Shown here one piece after another: positions 18,255 through 27,860 of a DNA stretch of 64,000 bases; position 1 is the stretch's first letter; each line of letters starts with the position of its first letter. Below the pieces are notes generated by a model that saw only the letters and a program-made list of their open reading frames with translations, had not been told where the DNA came from and made no database searches. The DNA comes from Subtercola boreus. Lineage in GTDB: Bacteria > Actinomycetota > Actinomycetes > Actinomycetales > Microbacteriaceae. Location: the NCBI RefSeq assembly GCF_006716115.1, contig NZ_VFOO01000001.1, positions 372,001 to 436,000 on the forward strand, written 5' to 3'. The translations under genes and the position numbers were made by a program.

Positions 18255-19373
18255 GTGAGCGCAACTGTCCCGTCCGCCGTGCCTGTCCCCGCCTCGAAAG
18301 TGCTGTTCACGCGCACGAAGCCGGGCGGCAACCGGGTCAATCCGACGACCGAGTACTCGGCTCTGCTACGCACGGTTCGGGATGCCGGACTGCTCCGTCG
18401 CCGACGCGGCTTCTATGGTCTGATGTTCGGCATCCTCGTCGCCGCGCTCGGCGGTGTCGTGACCGGTTTCGTGCTTCTCGGCGACTCGTGGTTCCAGCTG
18501 CTCATGGCGGCAGCGCTCGGGCTCATCCTGACCCAGTTCGCGTTCCTCGCCCACGAGGCATCCCACCGGCAGGTGTTCGAGTCGGGCAAGGCGAACGACC
18601 TCGCCGGCCGCACCCTTGCGAACCTCTTCGTGGGCATCAGCTACAGCTGGTGGATGACGAAGCACTCGCGTCACCACGCGAACCCGAACATCATCGGCAA
18701 AGACCCCGACATCGACAGGGACTTCGTCTCCTTCACCGAGGAGGACGCGGCGGCGACGAAGGGCATCTCCCGCTGGCTGACCAAGCGCCAGGGGTACATT
18801 TTCTTCCCGATCCTCGTGTTCGAGGGCCTGAACCTCCACCTGCACGGTTTCCGCACCGTCTTCGGTCGGGGCAAGGTCGACAAGCGCACGGTCGAGATCA
18901 TCATGCTGCTCGCCCGGATCGGTGCCTACCTCGCCATCGTCTTCCTGGCGCTCCCGCTCGGCATGGCCTTCGCCTTCGTCGGCGTGCAGCTGGCTGTCTT
19001 CGGCGTCTACATGGGGTCGTCGTTCGCGCCGAACCACATCGGGATGCCCGTGCTTCCCCGCGATTCGAAGGTCGACTTCCTGCGCCGCCAGGTGCTCACC
19101 TCCCGGAACATCTCCGGCGGCTGGTTCATGAACTTCTTCATGGGCGGCCTGAACTACCAGGTGGAGCACCACCTGTTCCCGAACATGCCGCGGCCGGCGC
19201 TGAAGCACGCCCAGCAGATCGCCCGCGAATACTGCGAGACGCACACGATCCTGTACACCGAGACGACGCTGTTCGAAGCCTACGGAGCGGTCGTCGGTCA
19301 CATGAACAAGGTCGGACTCGCTGCGGCGAAGAATGAGTTCATGTGCCCGGTGGGTTCGGCGTACGGGCGCTGA
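18255..19373 (+). CDS. Membrane fatty-acid (acyl) desaturase
   Basis: 372 residues from the GTG at 18255, chosen because ATGAGG lies six bases upstream; an ATG at 18243 would add four residues. Three di-iron histidine boxes are present: HEASH (100-104), HSRHH (137-141) and QVEHHLFP (His305/306). Hydrophobic segments flank them. It introduces double bonds into membrane acyl chains, probably linked to cold adaptation. It stands alone downstream of the RT gene, separated by 227 bases. Confidence 0.92.
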   Translation: MSATVPSAVPVPASKVLFTRTKPGGNRVNPTTEYSALLRTVRDAGLLRRRRGFYGLMFGILVAALGGVVTGFVLLGDSWFQLLMAAALGLILTQFAFLAHEASHRQVFESGKANDLAGRTLANLFVGISYSWWMTKHSRHHANPNIIGKDPDIDRDFVSFTEEDAAATKGISRWLTKRQGYIFFPILVFEGLNLHLHGFRTVFGRGKVDKRTVEIIMLLARIGAYLAIVFLALPLGMAFAFVGVQLAVFGVYMGSSFAPNHIGMPVLPRDSKVDFLRRQVLTSRNISGGWFMNFFMGGLNYQVEHHLFPNMPRPALKHAQQIAREYCETHTILYTETTLFEAYGAVVGHMNKVGLAAAKNEFMCPVGSAYGR

Positions 19374-19462
19374 TCGATCCTGGGGCGACCCGCAGGTGAA
19401 GATTGGGCAACACTGTGGGTTCTGTGCAGGTGTTTGCCAGTTGCAGAGAATATTCTGAATCT

Positions 19463-19822
19463 GTGAGCGCCTCTTCCGGTCCGGCCCGCAGTGGCCCGAC
19501 CATCGACGAAACGCAGCCCCACGCCGTCTACTCTCCCACCCCGTGGAGCGACGACGTCTGGTTCATGGCGCACGACGGTCGATGCCTCGGATGGATCCTC
19601 CGCTACGCCGAGGGCGACCGGCAGCTCTTCGGGGTCTACACGTACGGCTGCGACGAGCGTGGCCTCCGGGTGTGGGTGGCCTCGGAAACGACACTCGCCC
19701 GGGCATCCGTCTACATGGGCTTCCACGTTCGCGAGCTGCTCGAGCAGTCGAAGCGGCTGGGGCCCGATCCGGTCAACCCGCTGGGGCTCCACGAGCGTCG
19801 GCCGGCTCCCAAGAACCCGTGA
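19463..19822 (+). CDS. Small conserved-looking hypothetical protein
   Basis: 119 residues. The GTG start follows TATTCT plus six bases, the leaderless pattern used by neighbours, which rules against the longer frame from 19403. The protein is rich in Trp and Tyr (WSDDVWFMAHDG, CLGWILRYAEGD) and looks like a small soluble alpha/beta domain. No family recognised. Convergent with the msrB/nitroreductase operon. Confidence 0.65.
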   Translation: MSASSGPARSGPTIDETQPHAVYSPTPWSDDVWFMAHDGRCLGWILRYAEGDRQLFGVYTYGCDERGLRVWVASETTLARASVYMGFHVRELLEQSKRLGPDPVNPLGLHERRPAPKNP

Positions 19823-19849
19823 CGCCGGGCCCCACAGCTTGCTCGGCCG

Positions 19850-20386
19850 CTACAGCTGCGTGAGGTGATCCGCGGGATTCACGAGCTTGCGGGGCTTCTC
19901 GTATTGTCGCGGAGGCGCGTCGCCGACGTAGAGCCAGCCGAGCAGCTGCTCGTTCGCGGCGAGTCGGTGCATGCTGCGCACTGCCTCGTGACGGGTCTGG
20001 TTGCCGGTGCGCCAGAACACGCCCCAACCGGCCTCGTCGAGCAGCAGGGAGAGCCCGTGGGCGACGCCTGAAGCCACGGCCTCCTGCTCCCAGTACGGCA
20101 CCTTGTCGCTCGGCCGGTGAATGGCGACGATCGCGATCAGCAGCGGGGCGCGCCGGGCCTTCGACACCATCTTGGCGATGTCGCCGCCCTGCGCCTGGGC
20201 GAGGGCCTCGCCCAGGCGGTCACGGGTGTCGCCACGAAGTTCGATGAGCCGCCAGGGACGCATCGAACTGTGGTCGGCAACGGTGCCAGCGGCCTCGACG
20301 AAGCGCAGCAGCTCGGCGTGGTCGGGGGCGTTCTGCCCGACCTTCGACTGGGAACGCCGACGGAGCATGCTCTCCAGCGCTGACAT
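19850..20386 (-). CDS. Nitroreductase-family protein
   Basis: 178 residues, similar in length to YdjA-type single-domain nitroreductases. The N-terminus RRRSQSKV contacts FMN phosphate in the family; SSMRPWRLIEL and the GVAHGLSLLLDEAGWGVFWRTG segment are typical. It would reduce nitro or quinone-like substrates with NAD(P)H. It lies 9 bases after msrB on the same strand, with an AGGGGCG ribosome site, so it is probably cotranscribed with msrB. Confidence 0.85.
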   Translation of the reverse strand: MSALESMLRRRSQSKVGQNAPDHAELLRFVEAAGTVADHSSMRPWRLIELRGDTRDRLGEALAQAQGGDIAKMVSKARRAPLLIAIVAIHRPSDKVPYWEQEAVASGVAHGLSLLLDEAGWGVFWRTGNQTRHEAVRSMHRLAANEQLLGWLYVGDAPPRQYEKPRKLVNPADHLTQL

Positions 20387-20395
20387 CGCCCCTGG

Positions 20396-20797
20396 TCAGT
20401 TCTCGGTGTCGAACGACAGCGACACCGAGTTCATGCAGAAGCGGTCGCCCGTCGGCGTCGTCGGTGCGTCGTCGAACAGGTGGCCGAGGTGGGATCCGCA
20501 GTTCGAGCAGCGCACCTCTGTGCGAACCATGCCGAGGCTCCGGTCTTCGATGAGCTCGACGGCGTCGGAGTCCTTCGGTGCATAGAAGCTCGGCCAGCCG
20601 CAGTGCGAGTCGAACTTGGTGTCGCTGCGGAACAGTTCCTGGCCGCAGGCCTTGCACTTGTAGACGCCCTCGCGCTTCTCATCGAGCAGTTCACCCGTCC
20701 ACGGGCGCTCCGTGGCGGCCTGGCGGAGCACGGCGTACTCCTCTTTGTCGAGCTTCCTCTGCCATTCCTCGTCGGTCTTCGATACTTCGTAGCTCAT
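20396..20797 (-). CDS. msrB: Peptide-methionine (R)-S-oxide reductase MsrB
   Basis: 133 residues. Two zinc Cys pairs (KCKACG, RCSNCG), the core HCGWPSFY, and the catalytic Cys121 in RFCMNSVSL are all present. It repairs R-methionine sulfoxide in oxidised proteins using thioredoxin. It is followed by the nitroreductase gene, a redox pair. It is divergent from the acetyltransferase at 20858, with 60 bases between starts. Confidence 0.96.
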   Translation of the reverse strand: MSYEVSKTDEEWQRKLDKEEYAVLRQAATERPWTGELLDEKREGVYKCKACGQELFRSDTKFDSHCGWPSFYAPKDSDAVELIEDRSLGMVRTEVRCSNCGSHLGHLFDDAPTTPTGDRFCMNSVSLSFDTEN

Positions 20798-20857
20798 GGG
20801 GGGATACTTCTCTCGTCTCAGCGGGCCGCCAACTATCTTCACAGTAAACTCGGGGCC

Positions 20858-21319
20858 GTGTCTGACAATTCCATCATTCAGAAGAGGTTCAGCGAGCTCA
20901 CGACGACCGAGCTCTACGCGGTGCTGAAGCTCCGCACCGATGTCTTCTACGTCGAGCAGAAGGTCGATGAGAGCGAGTTGGATGACCGTGACCGTGAGCC
21001 TTCGACCGAGCACTTCTGGCTGGCCGACGGCCCGCGGGTCATCGCCTATCTCCGCGTGCTCGAAGACGCGGAGCCCGAACACCTCGACGCCGCCCGTGTC
21101 ATCGGCCGGGTGGTGGTCTCGGCGGAGCACCGTGGGCAGGGCCACGCCCAGGTGCTGCTCGCCCGGGTCGTGGAACAGTTCGGCGGCGAGGCGATGCTGC
21201 TGCACGCGCAGAGCTACACCGCGGGGCTGTACGCGAAGTTCGGATTCGAACCGTTCGGGCCGGAGTTCAGTGAGGCAGGCATCCTGCACACGACGATGTA
21301 TCGCGCGGGCATCCGCTGA
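20858..21319 (+). CDS. GNAT-family N-acetyltransferase, ElaA-like
   Basis: 153 residues. The start region LRTDVFYVEQKV and the acetyl-CoA loop VVVSAEHRGQGHAQVLL followed by HAQSYTAGLYAKFGFEPFG are typical of ElaA. Its substrate is not established. The GTG start follows TAAACT plus seven bases (leaderless). Confidence 0.9.
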   Translation: MSDNSIIQKRFSELTTTELYAVLKLRTDVFYVEQKVDESELDDRDREPSTEHFWLADGPRVIAYLRVLEDAEPEHLDAARVIGRVVVSAEHRGQGHAQVLLARVVEQFGGEAMLLHAQSYTAGLYAKFGFEPFGPEFSEAGILHTTMYRAGIR

Positions 21320-21446
21320 CCGTGTGACGCAGGTTGAGCACGCTGGTGCGGCGGGAATTCAGCGCCGCGCCGTACATCTGCTGCCAAGGTGCCGCGCCCT
21401 AGAATGGGCCGAACCAGCGGCAGAACGGGTAGGAGGGAGCAGGGCG

Positions 21447-21749
21447 ATGGCAGACACCGGAACCAGTCCCGCGCCCGAATCCTCCCGCGCCGGCTCCTCG
21501 CCGCTCCCCGAACGCGACCAGCGCATCCTCGAGTTCGAACGCACCTGGTGGACGCATGCGGGAGCGAAGGAACAGGCCATCCGCTCGGAGTTCGGTCTCT
21601 CCGCGGCGCGGTACTACCAGCTGGTGAACGCCCTGCTCGACTCCCCGGTCGCCCTGGCGTTCGATCCGATGCTCATCAGACGGCTCCAGCGCGTGAGAGA
21701 CACCCGAACGGCAGCCCGCGCTGCCCGTCTCCTTCCGCCCGGCGAATAA
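21447..21749 (+). CDS. DUF3263 helix-turn-helix-like protein
   Basis: 100 residues. The segment ERDQRILEFERTWWTHAGAKEQAIRSEF plus RYYQLVNALLDSPVAL (given in pieces) is the DUF3263 signature of a small actinobacterial HTH-like protein. A Ser/Pro N-terminus precedes it. The ATG has AGGAGGGAG upstream. It sits 19 bases before the LytR_C protein gene; this pair is common in actinobacteria. DNA target unknown. Confidence 0.85.
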   Translation: MADTGTSPAPESSRAGSSPLPERDQRILEFERTWWTHAGAKEQAIRSEFGLSAARYYQLVNALLDSPVALAFDPMLIRRLQRVRDTRTAARAARLLPPGE

Positions 21750-21768
21750 GAACGGTCCCTCCGCACCA

Positions 21769-22323
21769 ATGGCTTCAGAACCCAGCGACTCCTTCGACAA
21801 CCTGCCGGCCGACGTCGTGCGCCGTGGCGTGCACCGTGGGCCCCGTCCCCGTGGCCGGGGCTGGATCACGTTCGCGTGGGCGGCGCTCGCCACCGGTGTC
21901 CTCGTGGGTGCGGGTGCCCTCGGGCTGAATCTCATCAACACCGATCTCTCCGGTTCCGATTCGTCGTCGGCCGGCGGGGCGGTCTCGAGCGACCCGGCAA
22001 CGGTGACACCGACCCCCACGGTGGTTCCGACGGTGGATCCGGCCATCCCCGTCACCATCCTCAACGGCACGGATGTCTCGGGCCTCGCCACCCGGGCCGG
22101 TGGGCAGGCGACAGATGCCGGCTGGTCGGTCAGCACCGAGGCGAATGCGAGCGCAACAGACGTGACGACGTCGACCGTCTTCTACTCCGGCGCCGATGAC
22201 GAGGGTGCAGCCAAGGGCCTCGCGGAGAGCCTCGGAGGCATCGCCGTCGCAGTCTCCGACCAGTACGAGGCCGGTACTCTCACCGCGGTGCTCGGAACCG
22301 ACTACACCGACCCTGCCGGCTAG
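21769..22323 (+). CDS. LytR C-terminal-domain membrane protein
   Basis: 184 residues. One membrane segment (about 33-55) is followed by a Ser/Thr/Pro linker and a LytR_C domain (VTILNGTDVSGLATRAG...) of about 85 residues. The catalytic LCP domain that normally precedes LytR_C is absent. It is thought to act at the cell wall. Cotranscribed with the DUF3263 gene. Confidence 0.85.
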   Translation: MASEPSDSFDNLPADVVRRGVHRGPRPRGRGWITFAWAALATGVLVGAGALGLNLINTDLSGSDSSSAGGAVSSDPATVTPTPTVVPTVDPAIPVTILNGTDVSGLATRAGGQATDAGWSVSTEANASATDVTTSTVFYSGADDEGAAKGLAESLGGIAVAVSDQYEAGTLTAVLGTDYTDPAG

Positions 22324-22469
22324 GCCGCCGTCCCGTCATATTTCGGGATTGTTTAATCCTTGTTGAGTTGTGATCACGAGACCGCATTCTGCTTCGTTGC
22401 ACCGTTTTACTGGGAAACGGGTCACTTCAGTCGGAGTGATGGTGAGCAACACAGCAACAGGGAGTAACA
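22324..22469 (+). promoter_or_regulatory. Cold-shock gene upstream region / 5' leader
   Basis: About 145 bases without a gene, clearly AT-richer than its surroundings. A small hairpin (CCGTTT / AAACGG, about 22401-22420) and a strong ribosome site (AGGGAG) precede the start. A long leader is typical of cold-shock mRNAs, where structure responds to temperature; that function is inferred. Confidence 0.5.
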
Positions 22470-22673
22470 ATGGCGAACGGAACCGTCAAGTGGTTCAACG
22501 CTGAAAAGGGCTACGGCTTCATCACGGTCGAGGGCGGTGGGCAGGACGTCTTCGTGCACTACTCGGCTATCGACATGGGCGGCTACAAGGTGCTCGAAGA
22601 GGGCCAGCAGGTGATCTTCGAGGTGGGTACCGGATCGAAGGGTCCGCAGGCGGAGTCGGTGCGGCTCGCATAA
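22470..22673 (+). CDS. Cold-shock protein (CspA family)
   Basis: 67 residues, the standard CSD length. RNP1 (KGYGFITV) and RNP2 (VFVHYSAI) motifs bind single-stranded RNA/DNA. It probably melts mRNA secondary structure at low temperature or acts as an antiterminator. It has its own leader. One of two cold-shock-domain genes in this window (the other at 31703). Confidence 0.96.
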   Translation: MANGTVKWFNAEKGYGFITVEGGGQDVFVHYSAIDMGGYKVLEEGQQVIFEVGTGSKGPQAESVRLA

Positions 22674-22716
22674 CCCCGGCCGGGCATCCGATCTGCCTCT
22701 CGTCCTCTGGGCGTCA

Positions 22717-22743
22717 CTTGCACTCTCACCTGTCGAGTGCCAG
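22717..22743 (+). promoter_or_regulatory. Imperfect CIRCE element overlapping the groEL -35
   Basis: CTTGCACTC-N9-GAGTGCCAG matches the HrcA operator with a few changes. TTGCAC (22718-22723) inside it is a plausible -35, with a weak -10 about 17 bases later. Confidence 0.75.
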
Positions 22744-22750
22744 TATTGGT

Positions 22751-22777
22751 TTAGCACTCGTGCACGCTGAGTGCTAA
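22751..22777 (+). promoter_or_regulatory. Perfect CIRCE element upstream of groEL
   Basis: TTAGCACTC-N9-GAGTGCTAA exactly matches the HrcA repressor operator consensus. It lies 46 bases before the groEL start, downstream of the promoter, so heat-shock control by HrcA is expected. Confidence 0.97.
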
Positions 22778-22787
22778 ACCTTTATGA

Positions 22788-24443
<1,656 letters not shown>

Positions 24444-24466
24444 GTCCCTTCTGACCAGCAGTTACA

Positions 24467-24502
24467 GCGGGTCGGTCTCTTCGGAGGCCGGCCCGCTTCT
24501 TC
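24467..24502 (+). terminator. groEL terminator
   Basis: A 10-bp stem (GCGGGTCGGT / GCCGGCCCGC, two G-T pairs) is followed by TTCTTCT, 23 bases after the groEL stop. Confidence 0.75.
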
Positions 24503-24622
24503 TATGCCCGTTGGGGAATATATCGTCCTGCTGTTGCGGTTCCCAGAGAACTGTGGCTAGTGTGGGCAACCGCGGCAGTCAGCCGCAGACGAATTTTCGA
24601 GACGCCCGAGGAGGTGAGCCAG

Positions 24623-24757
24623 ATGACGAACCCAGCAACAGATGCTTGTGCAGCAGCTGCACGTGCGAAGCGATTCCGCCGCACCGAAGCATTCAACGCC
24701 AGCGCACCAGCGCCTCTCATCTCGGCTCCAACCCCGGCCATCGTCGTCGCCGCCTGA
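24623..24757 (+). CDS. Small 44-residue ORF with a strong ribosome site
   Basis: The ATG is preceded by GAGGAGGTG with seven-base spacing, the best Shine-Dalgarno match in this region. The peptide is basic then Ala/Pro-rich (CAAAARAKRFRRTEAF...PTPAIVVAA). It ends 73 bases before the next gene and overlaps any longer start for that gene. Function unknown; it could be a leader peptide or a small protein. Confidence 0.5.
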   Translation: MTNPATDACAAAARAKRFRRTEAFNASAPAPLISAPTPAIVVAA

Positions 24758-24830
24758 CTCAGGCGATCTTCTGACGGTCCTCGCGGGGAGAGCCACTTCG
24801 CTCACTCTTCCTCCGAAGGACTTTCATCTC

Positions 24831-25337
24831 ATGTTCCGCGTCTCCGAGCGGAGCGACGACCTGTCGCTGCTGCTCTTCTCAACCACCGACCCCGTCTCGT
24901 GGGTCGACCCCGAACAGTTCGGCCGCGGCATCGCGTCGGGCAGCCTTCGCCGTGAGTGGACCTGGCTGGCCTTCGTCGACGACGACCCGCTCTCGGCCCC
25001 GGTCGCCCGGGCCGTCTGGTGGGCCCCTGCCGGCTCCGTGCATCCGGTCGAACTCCGCTGCCTGATCGTGGACCCCGGCGTACCGCATCCTGAGCTCTGG
25101 GGAGCGGCGCTCATCCGGTCGGCACATCGTGCCTTCCGCGCGGCCGGAGCTCTCTTCGACCCGGTTGTCGTGATCGGCGCCCTGACCGGCGGGCAGCAGG
25201 ATGCCGCCGCCCGGGCGGCGGTCGCGTGGCGCCGGGAGGCGGCGGCTCAGGCCGGCGCGACCGTCGAGCTGCGGAGCCGCACAGCGGCGACGCCCGCTGC
25301 TGCCTCCCACGTCCCCGCGGCACTGGCTGCCCGGTGA
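24831..25337 (+). CDS. Hypothetical protein, possibly acetyltransferase-like
   Basis: 168 residues from the ATG at 24831, which has GAAGGA eleven bases upstream; earlier in-frame starts would overlap the small ORF. The sequence has Trp-rich strands (WTWLAFVDDDPL, ARAVWWAPAG) and a helix-rich Ala/Arg C-terminus. The arrangement of strands before LRCLIVDPGVPHPELWGAALI recalls GNAT folds, but the acetyl-CoA loop is not clear. Convergent with the histidine kinase, seven bases apart. Confidence 0.6.
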   Translation: MFRVSERSDDLSLLLFSTTDPVSWVDPEQFGRGIASGSLRREWTWLAFVDDDPLSAPVARAVWWAPAGSVHPVELRCLIVDPGVPHPELWGAALIRSAHRAFRAAGALFDPVVVIGALTGGQQDAAARAAVAWRREAAAQAGATVELRSRTAATPAAASHVPAALAAR

Positions 25338-25344
25338 CCCCGCG

Positions 25345-27099
25345 TCAGGAGGCGGCGGGCGCGGGGGAGGCGGAGGCCGGCGCCTCGGGCGCAGCGAGGG
25401 GGAGGCTGACCCGGAAGGTCGCGCCGCCGCCAGCCGTCTCGAGGGCTTCGACGGTGCCGTTGTGGGCCGCGATGATCGACGCGACGATGGCCAGGCCGAG
25501 CCCGCTGCCACCCGTCTCGCGGGTTCGCGACGAGTCTGCGCGCCAGAACCGCTGGAAGATCTTCTCGCGGATCTGCGGCGGAATACCCTCGCCGTGGTCG
25601 ATGACGTCGAGCACGGCGAGGCGCCTCGCCTCGTCGACCTGCACCGACACCTCGATGGGACTGTCGTTGTCGGTGAACCGCAGTGCGTTCCCGATGAGGT
25701 TGGCCACCACCTGGCGGATCTTGTTCTCGTCGCCGAGGATGATCGGTGCCACACCGTCTTCGCGCTGCGCATCGAGCGTCGAGAGAGCGACGTCGGTGGG
25801 AGTGATCTCGACCGAACCGTCGGTGCGGGTGCGCCGGCCGCGGAAGCGGGCGAGCGTCGCCCCGGCGAAGCTGATCGGCCCGGTGAGGGAGGTGTTCGCT
25901 GCCGCCTTCTCCGTGCTGCGGGCGTCACGCTCCGCTGCGATGTCATCCATGGTCATGCCGTACGGGTTCGTCGCCGCCTCCGCCGCGGGTGCCAGCGAGA
26001 CGGGCTGGGAGGAGCGGGGCAGGATGATCGACACCACCCGCTCGGGGCTGGAGGCCCGGGCATCCAGAGCTGCGTCGACCGCGATCGGAACCAGGTCGAG
26101 GCGGGCGAGGTTCATCGGGCGGGTCTCGTCGAGGCGTGCCAGTTCGAGGAGGTCTTCGACCAGGGCGCCCATGCGGATCGCCTCCTTCTCGATGCGGTCC
26201 ATCGCTTTGGCGACCTCTTCGGGGGACTGCAGTGCGCCCATCCGGTAGAGCTCGGCGTAGCCCCGCACAGAGACGAGCGGTGTGCGGAGCTCGTGGCTGG
26301 CGTCGCCGACGAACCGCCGCATCTGGTCGATCGTCTTTGCGCGGTCGCTGAAGGCGGTGTCGATACGGCTCAGCATCGTGTTCAGCGAACGGTTCAGTCG
26401 CCCGACCTCGGTGTTCGGCGTGGCATTAGACATGCGCTGGCTGAAGTCGCCGTTCGCGATCTCGGCGGCTGTGCGCTCGACGGCACGGAGCGGCGCGAAG
26501 GTGCTCGTCACGAGCAGCCGGGTGAGAAGTGCGCCGAGCACGACGACACCGACGCTGAAGGCGAGGAATATCGAGAGGTACGTCGTGGTGATGCTCTCGG
26601 TCTTTTCAAGCGACGCTGCGATGACCATGGTGCCGGTGGTCTGGTCCTGGTAGCCGATCGAGAGCACGATGGCGTGCCACTGCTCCTTGCCGTCGGCAGA
26701 GTAGATCTCGTAGATCGGTTTCTGCGCCTGCGTCTCAGCGCTCGGCGTGAGCGGGAGCTCGGCGATGTTCGGCTCCTTCGACGCTGCCTGGGAGCCCCAG
26801 TTGCTCGTCGTCAGAGTGCCTGAAGGCCCGAGGAGGGCCACGTAGTACGCCGTCGACGCAGACGAAACCGTGTCGAGCGTGAAGGAATCCTTGGTCGCGC
26901 CCTTGCTGAGGAACGTCGAGACGTCGTCGTAACCCACCGACAGGCCCTTGTCGACCTGCTGCAGGAGGTACGAACGCAGCACGGTCATGGTGCCGATCCC
27001 GGCGACGATCAGGCCGACCGTCAGCAGCAGCACCGTGACGCCCGTGATCTTGGTGCGCAGGGAGATCGATCCCCAGAAGGTCGCAGGTGTGACAGCCAT
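25345..27099 (-). CDS. Sensor histidine kinase of a TrcS/PrrB-like system
   Basis: 584 residues. Membrane segments at about 17-41 and 174-195 flank an extracellular sensor of about 130 residues. HAMP (200-252), HisKA with His269 in GDASHELRTP, N box NLIGNALRF near 467, and G boxes DHGEGIPP and GGSGLGLAIV follow. An extra stretch of about 90 residues (361-450) separates the dimerisation helices from the ATPase domain. It is downstream of its regulator gene by 26 bases. Signal unknown. Confidence 0.88.
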   Translation of the reverse strand: MAVTPATFWGSISLRTKITGVTVLLLTVGLIVAGIGTMTVLRSYLLQQVDKGLSVGYDDVSTFLSKGATKDSFTLDTVSSASTAYYVALLGPSGTLTTSNWGSQAASKEPNIAELPLTPSAETQAQKPIYEIYSADGKEQWHAIVLSIGYQDQTTGTMVIAASLEKTESITTTYLSIFLAFSVGVVVLGALLTRLLVTSTFAPLRAVERTAAEIANGDFSQRMSNATPNTEVGRLNRSLNTMLSRIDTAFSDRAKTIDQMRRFVGDASHELRTPLVSVRGYAELYRMGALQSPEEVAKAMDRIEKEAIRMGALVEDLLELARLDETRPMNLARLDLVPIAVDAALDARASSPERVVSIILPRSSQPVSLAPAAEAATNPYGMTMDDIAAERDARSTEKAAANTSLTGPISFAGATLARFRGRRTRTDGSVEITPTDVALSTLDAQREDGVAPIILGDENKIRQVVANLIGNALRFTDNDSPIEVSVQVDEARRLAVLDVIDHGEGIPPQIREKIFQRFWRADSSRTRETGGSGLGLAIVASIIAAHNGTVEALETAGGGATFRVSLPLAAPEAPASASPAPAAS

Positions 27100-27125
27100 T
27101 TCAGCCCAAGACTACAAGGCGTGCC

Positions 27126-27815
27126 TTAGGCCTTGCTGACCTTCAGCATGTAGCCGAATCCGCGCTTCGTCTGGATGAGCGACTCGTCGGAGTACTGGTC
27201 GAGCTTCCGGCGGAGGTAGGAGATGTACGACTCGACGATGCCGGCGTCGCCGTTGAAGTCGTACTCCCAGACGTGGTCGAGGATCTGGGCCTTCGAGAGC
27301 ACGCGGTTCGGGTTCAGCATCAGGTAGCGCAGCAGCTTGAACTCGGTGGGGCTGAGCTCGATCGCAGTGTCGGCGACGAACACCTCGTGGGTGTCCTGGT
27401 CCATCGTGAGCTCGCCGGCCCGGATGATCGCGTCTTCGTCGGCCTGCATCGTGCGACGGAGGATCGCCTTGATGCGGGCGACGATCTCGTCGAGGCTGAA
27501 CGGTTTGGTGACATAGTCGTCGCCGCCCACCGTGAGGCCGGTGATCTTGTCCTCGGTGTCGTCTTTGGCCGTGAGGAAGAGGATGGGGGCGGTGTAGCCC
27601 GCCGCGCGCAGGCGCTTGGTGACGCCGAATCCGTTCATGTCGGGCAGCATCACGTCGAGGATGATGAGGTCGGGCTCCTCCTCGAGCACGGCCGAGATGG
27701 TCTGTGCGCCATTGCTCACGGCCCGCACGGCGAAGCCGGCGAAACGGAGGCTGGTGGTGAGCAGGTCACGGATGTTGGGTTCGTCGTCGACGATGAGGAT
27801 TCGGGGTCCGGTCAT
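27126..27815 (-). CDS. OmpR-family response regulator, TrcR/PhoP-like
   Basis: 229 residues. Receiver domain with phospho-acceptor Asp in IILDVMLPDMNGFG and Lys in YVTKPFS; the winged helix ends IQTKRGFGYMLKV. The GIVESYISYLRRKLD segment is typical of TrcR/PhoP-like regulators. GATAAT plus six bases precedes the ATG, so the operon mRNA is probably leaderless. It forms a pair with the downstream kinase. Confidence 0.9.
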   Translation of the reverse strand: MTGPRILIVDDEPNIRDLLTTSLRFAGFAVRAVSNGAQTISAVLEEEPDLIILDVMLPDMNGFGVTKRLRAAGYTAPILFLTAKDDTEDKITGLTVGGDDYVTKPFSLDEIVARIKAILRRTMQADEDAIIRAGELTMDQDTHEVFVADTAIELSPTEFKLLRYLMLNPNRVLSKAQILDHVWEYDFNGDAGIVESYISYLRRKLDQYSDESLIQTKRGFGYMLKVSKA

Positions 27816-27860
27816 GCCTCTATTATCTGCGGGTTCACTGGATGCTTCCTGAGAGCTTGG

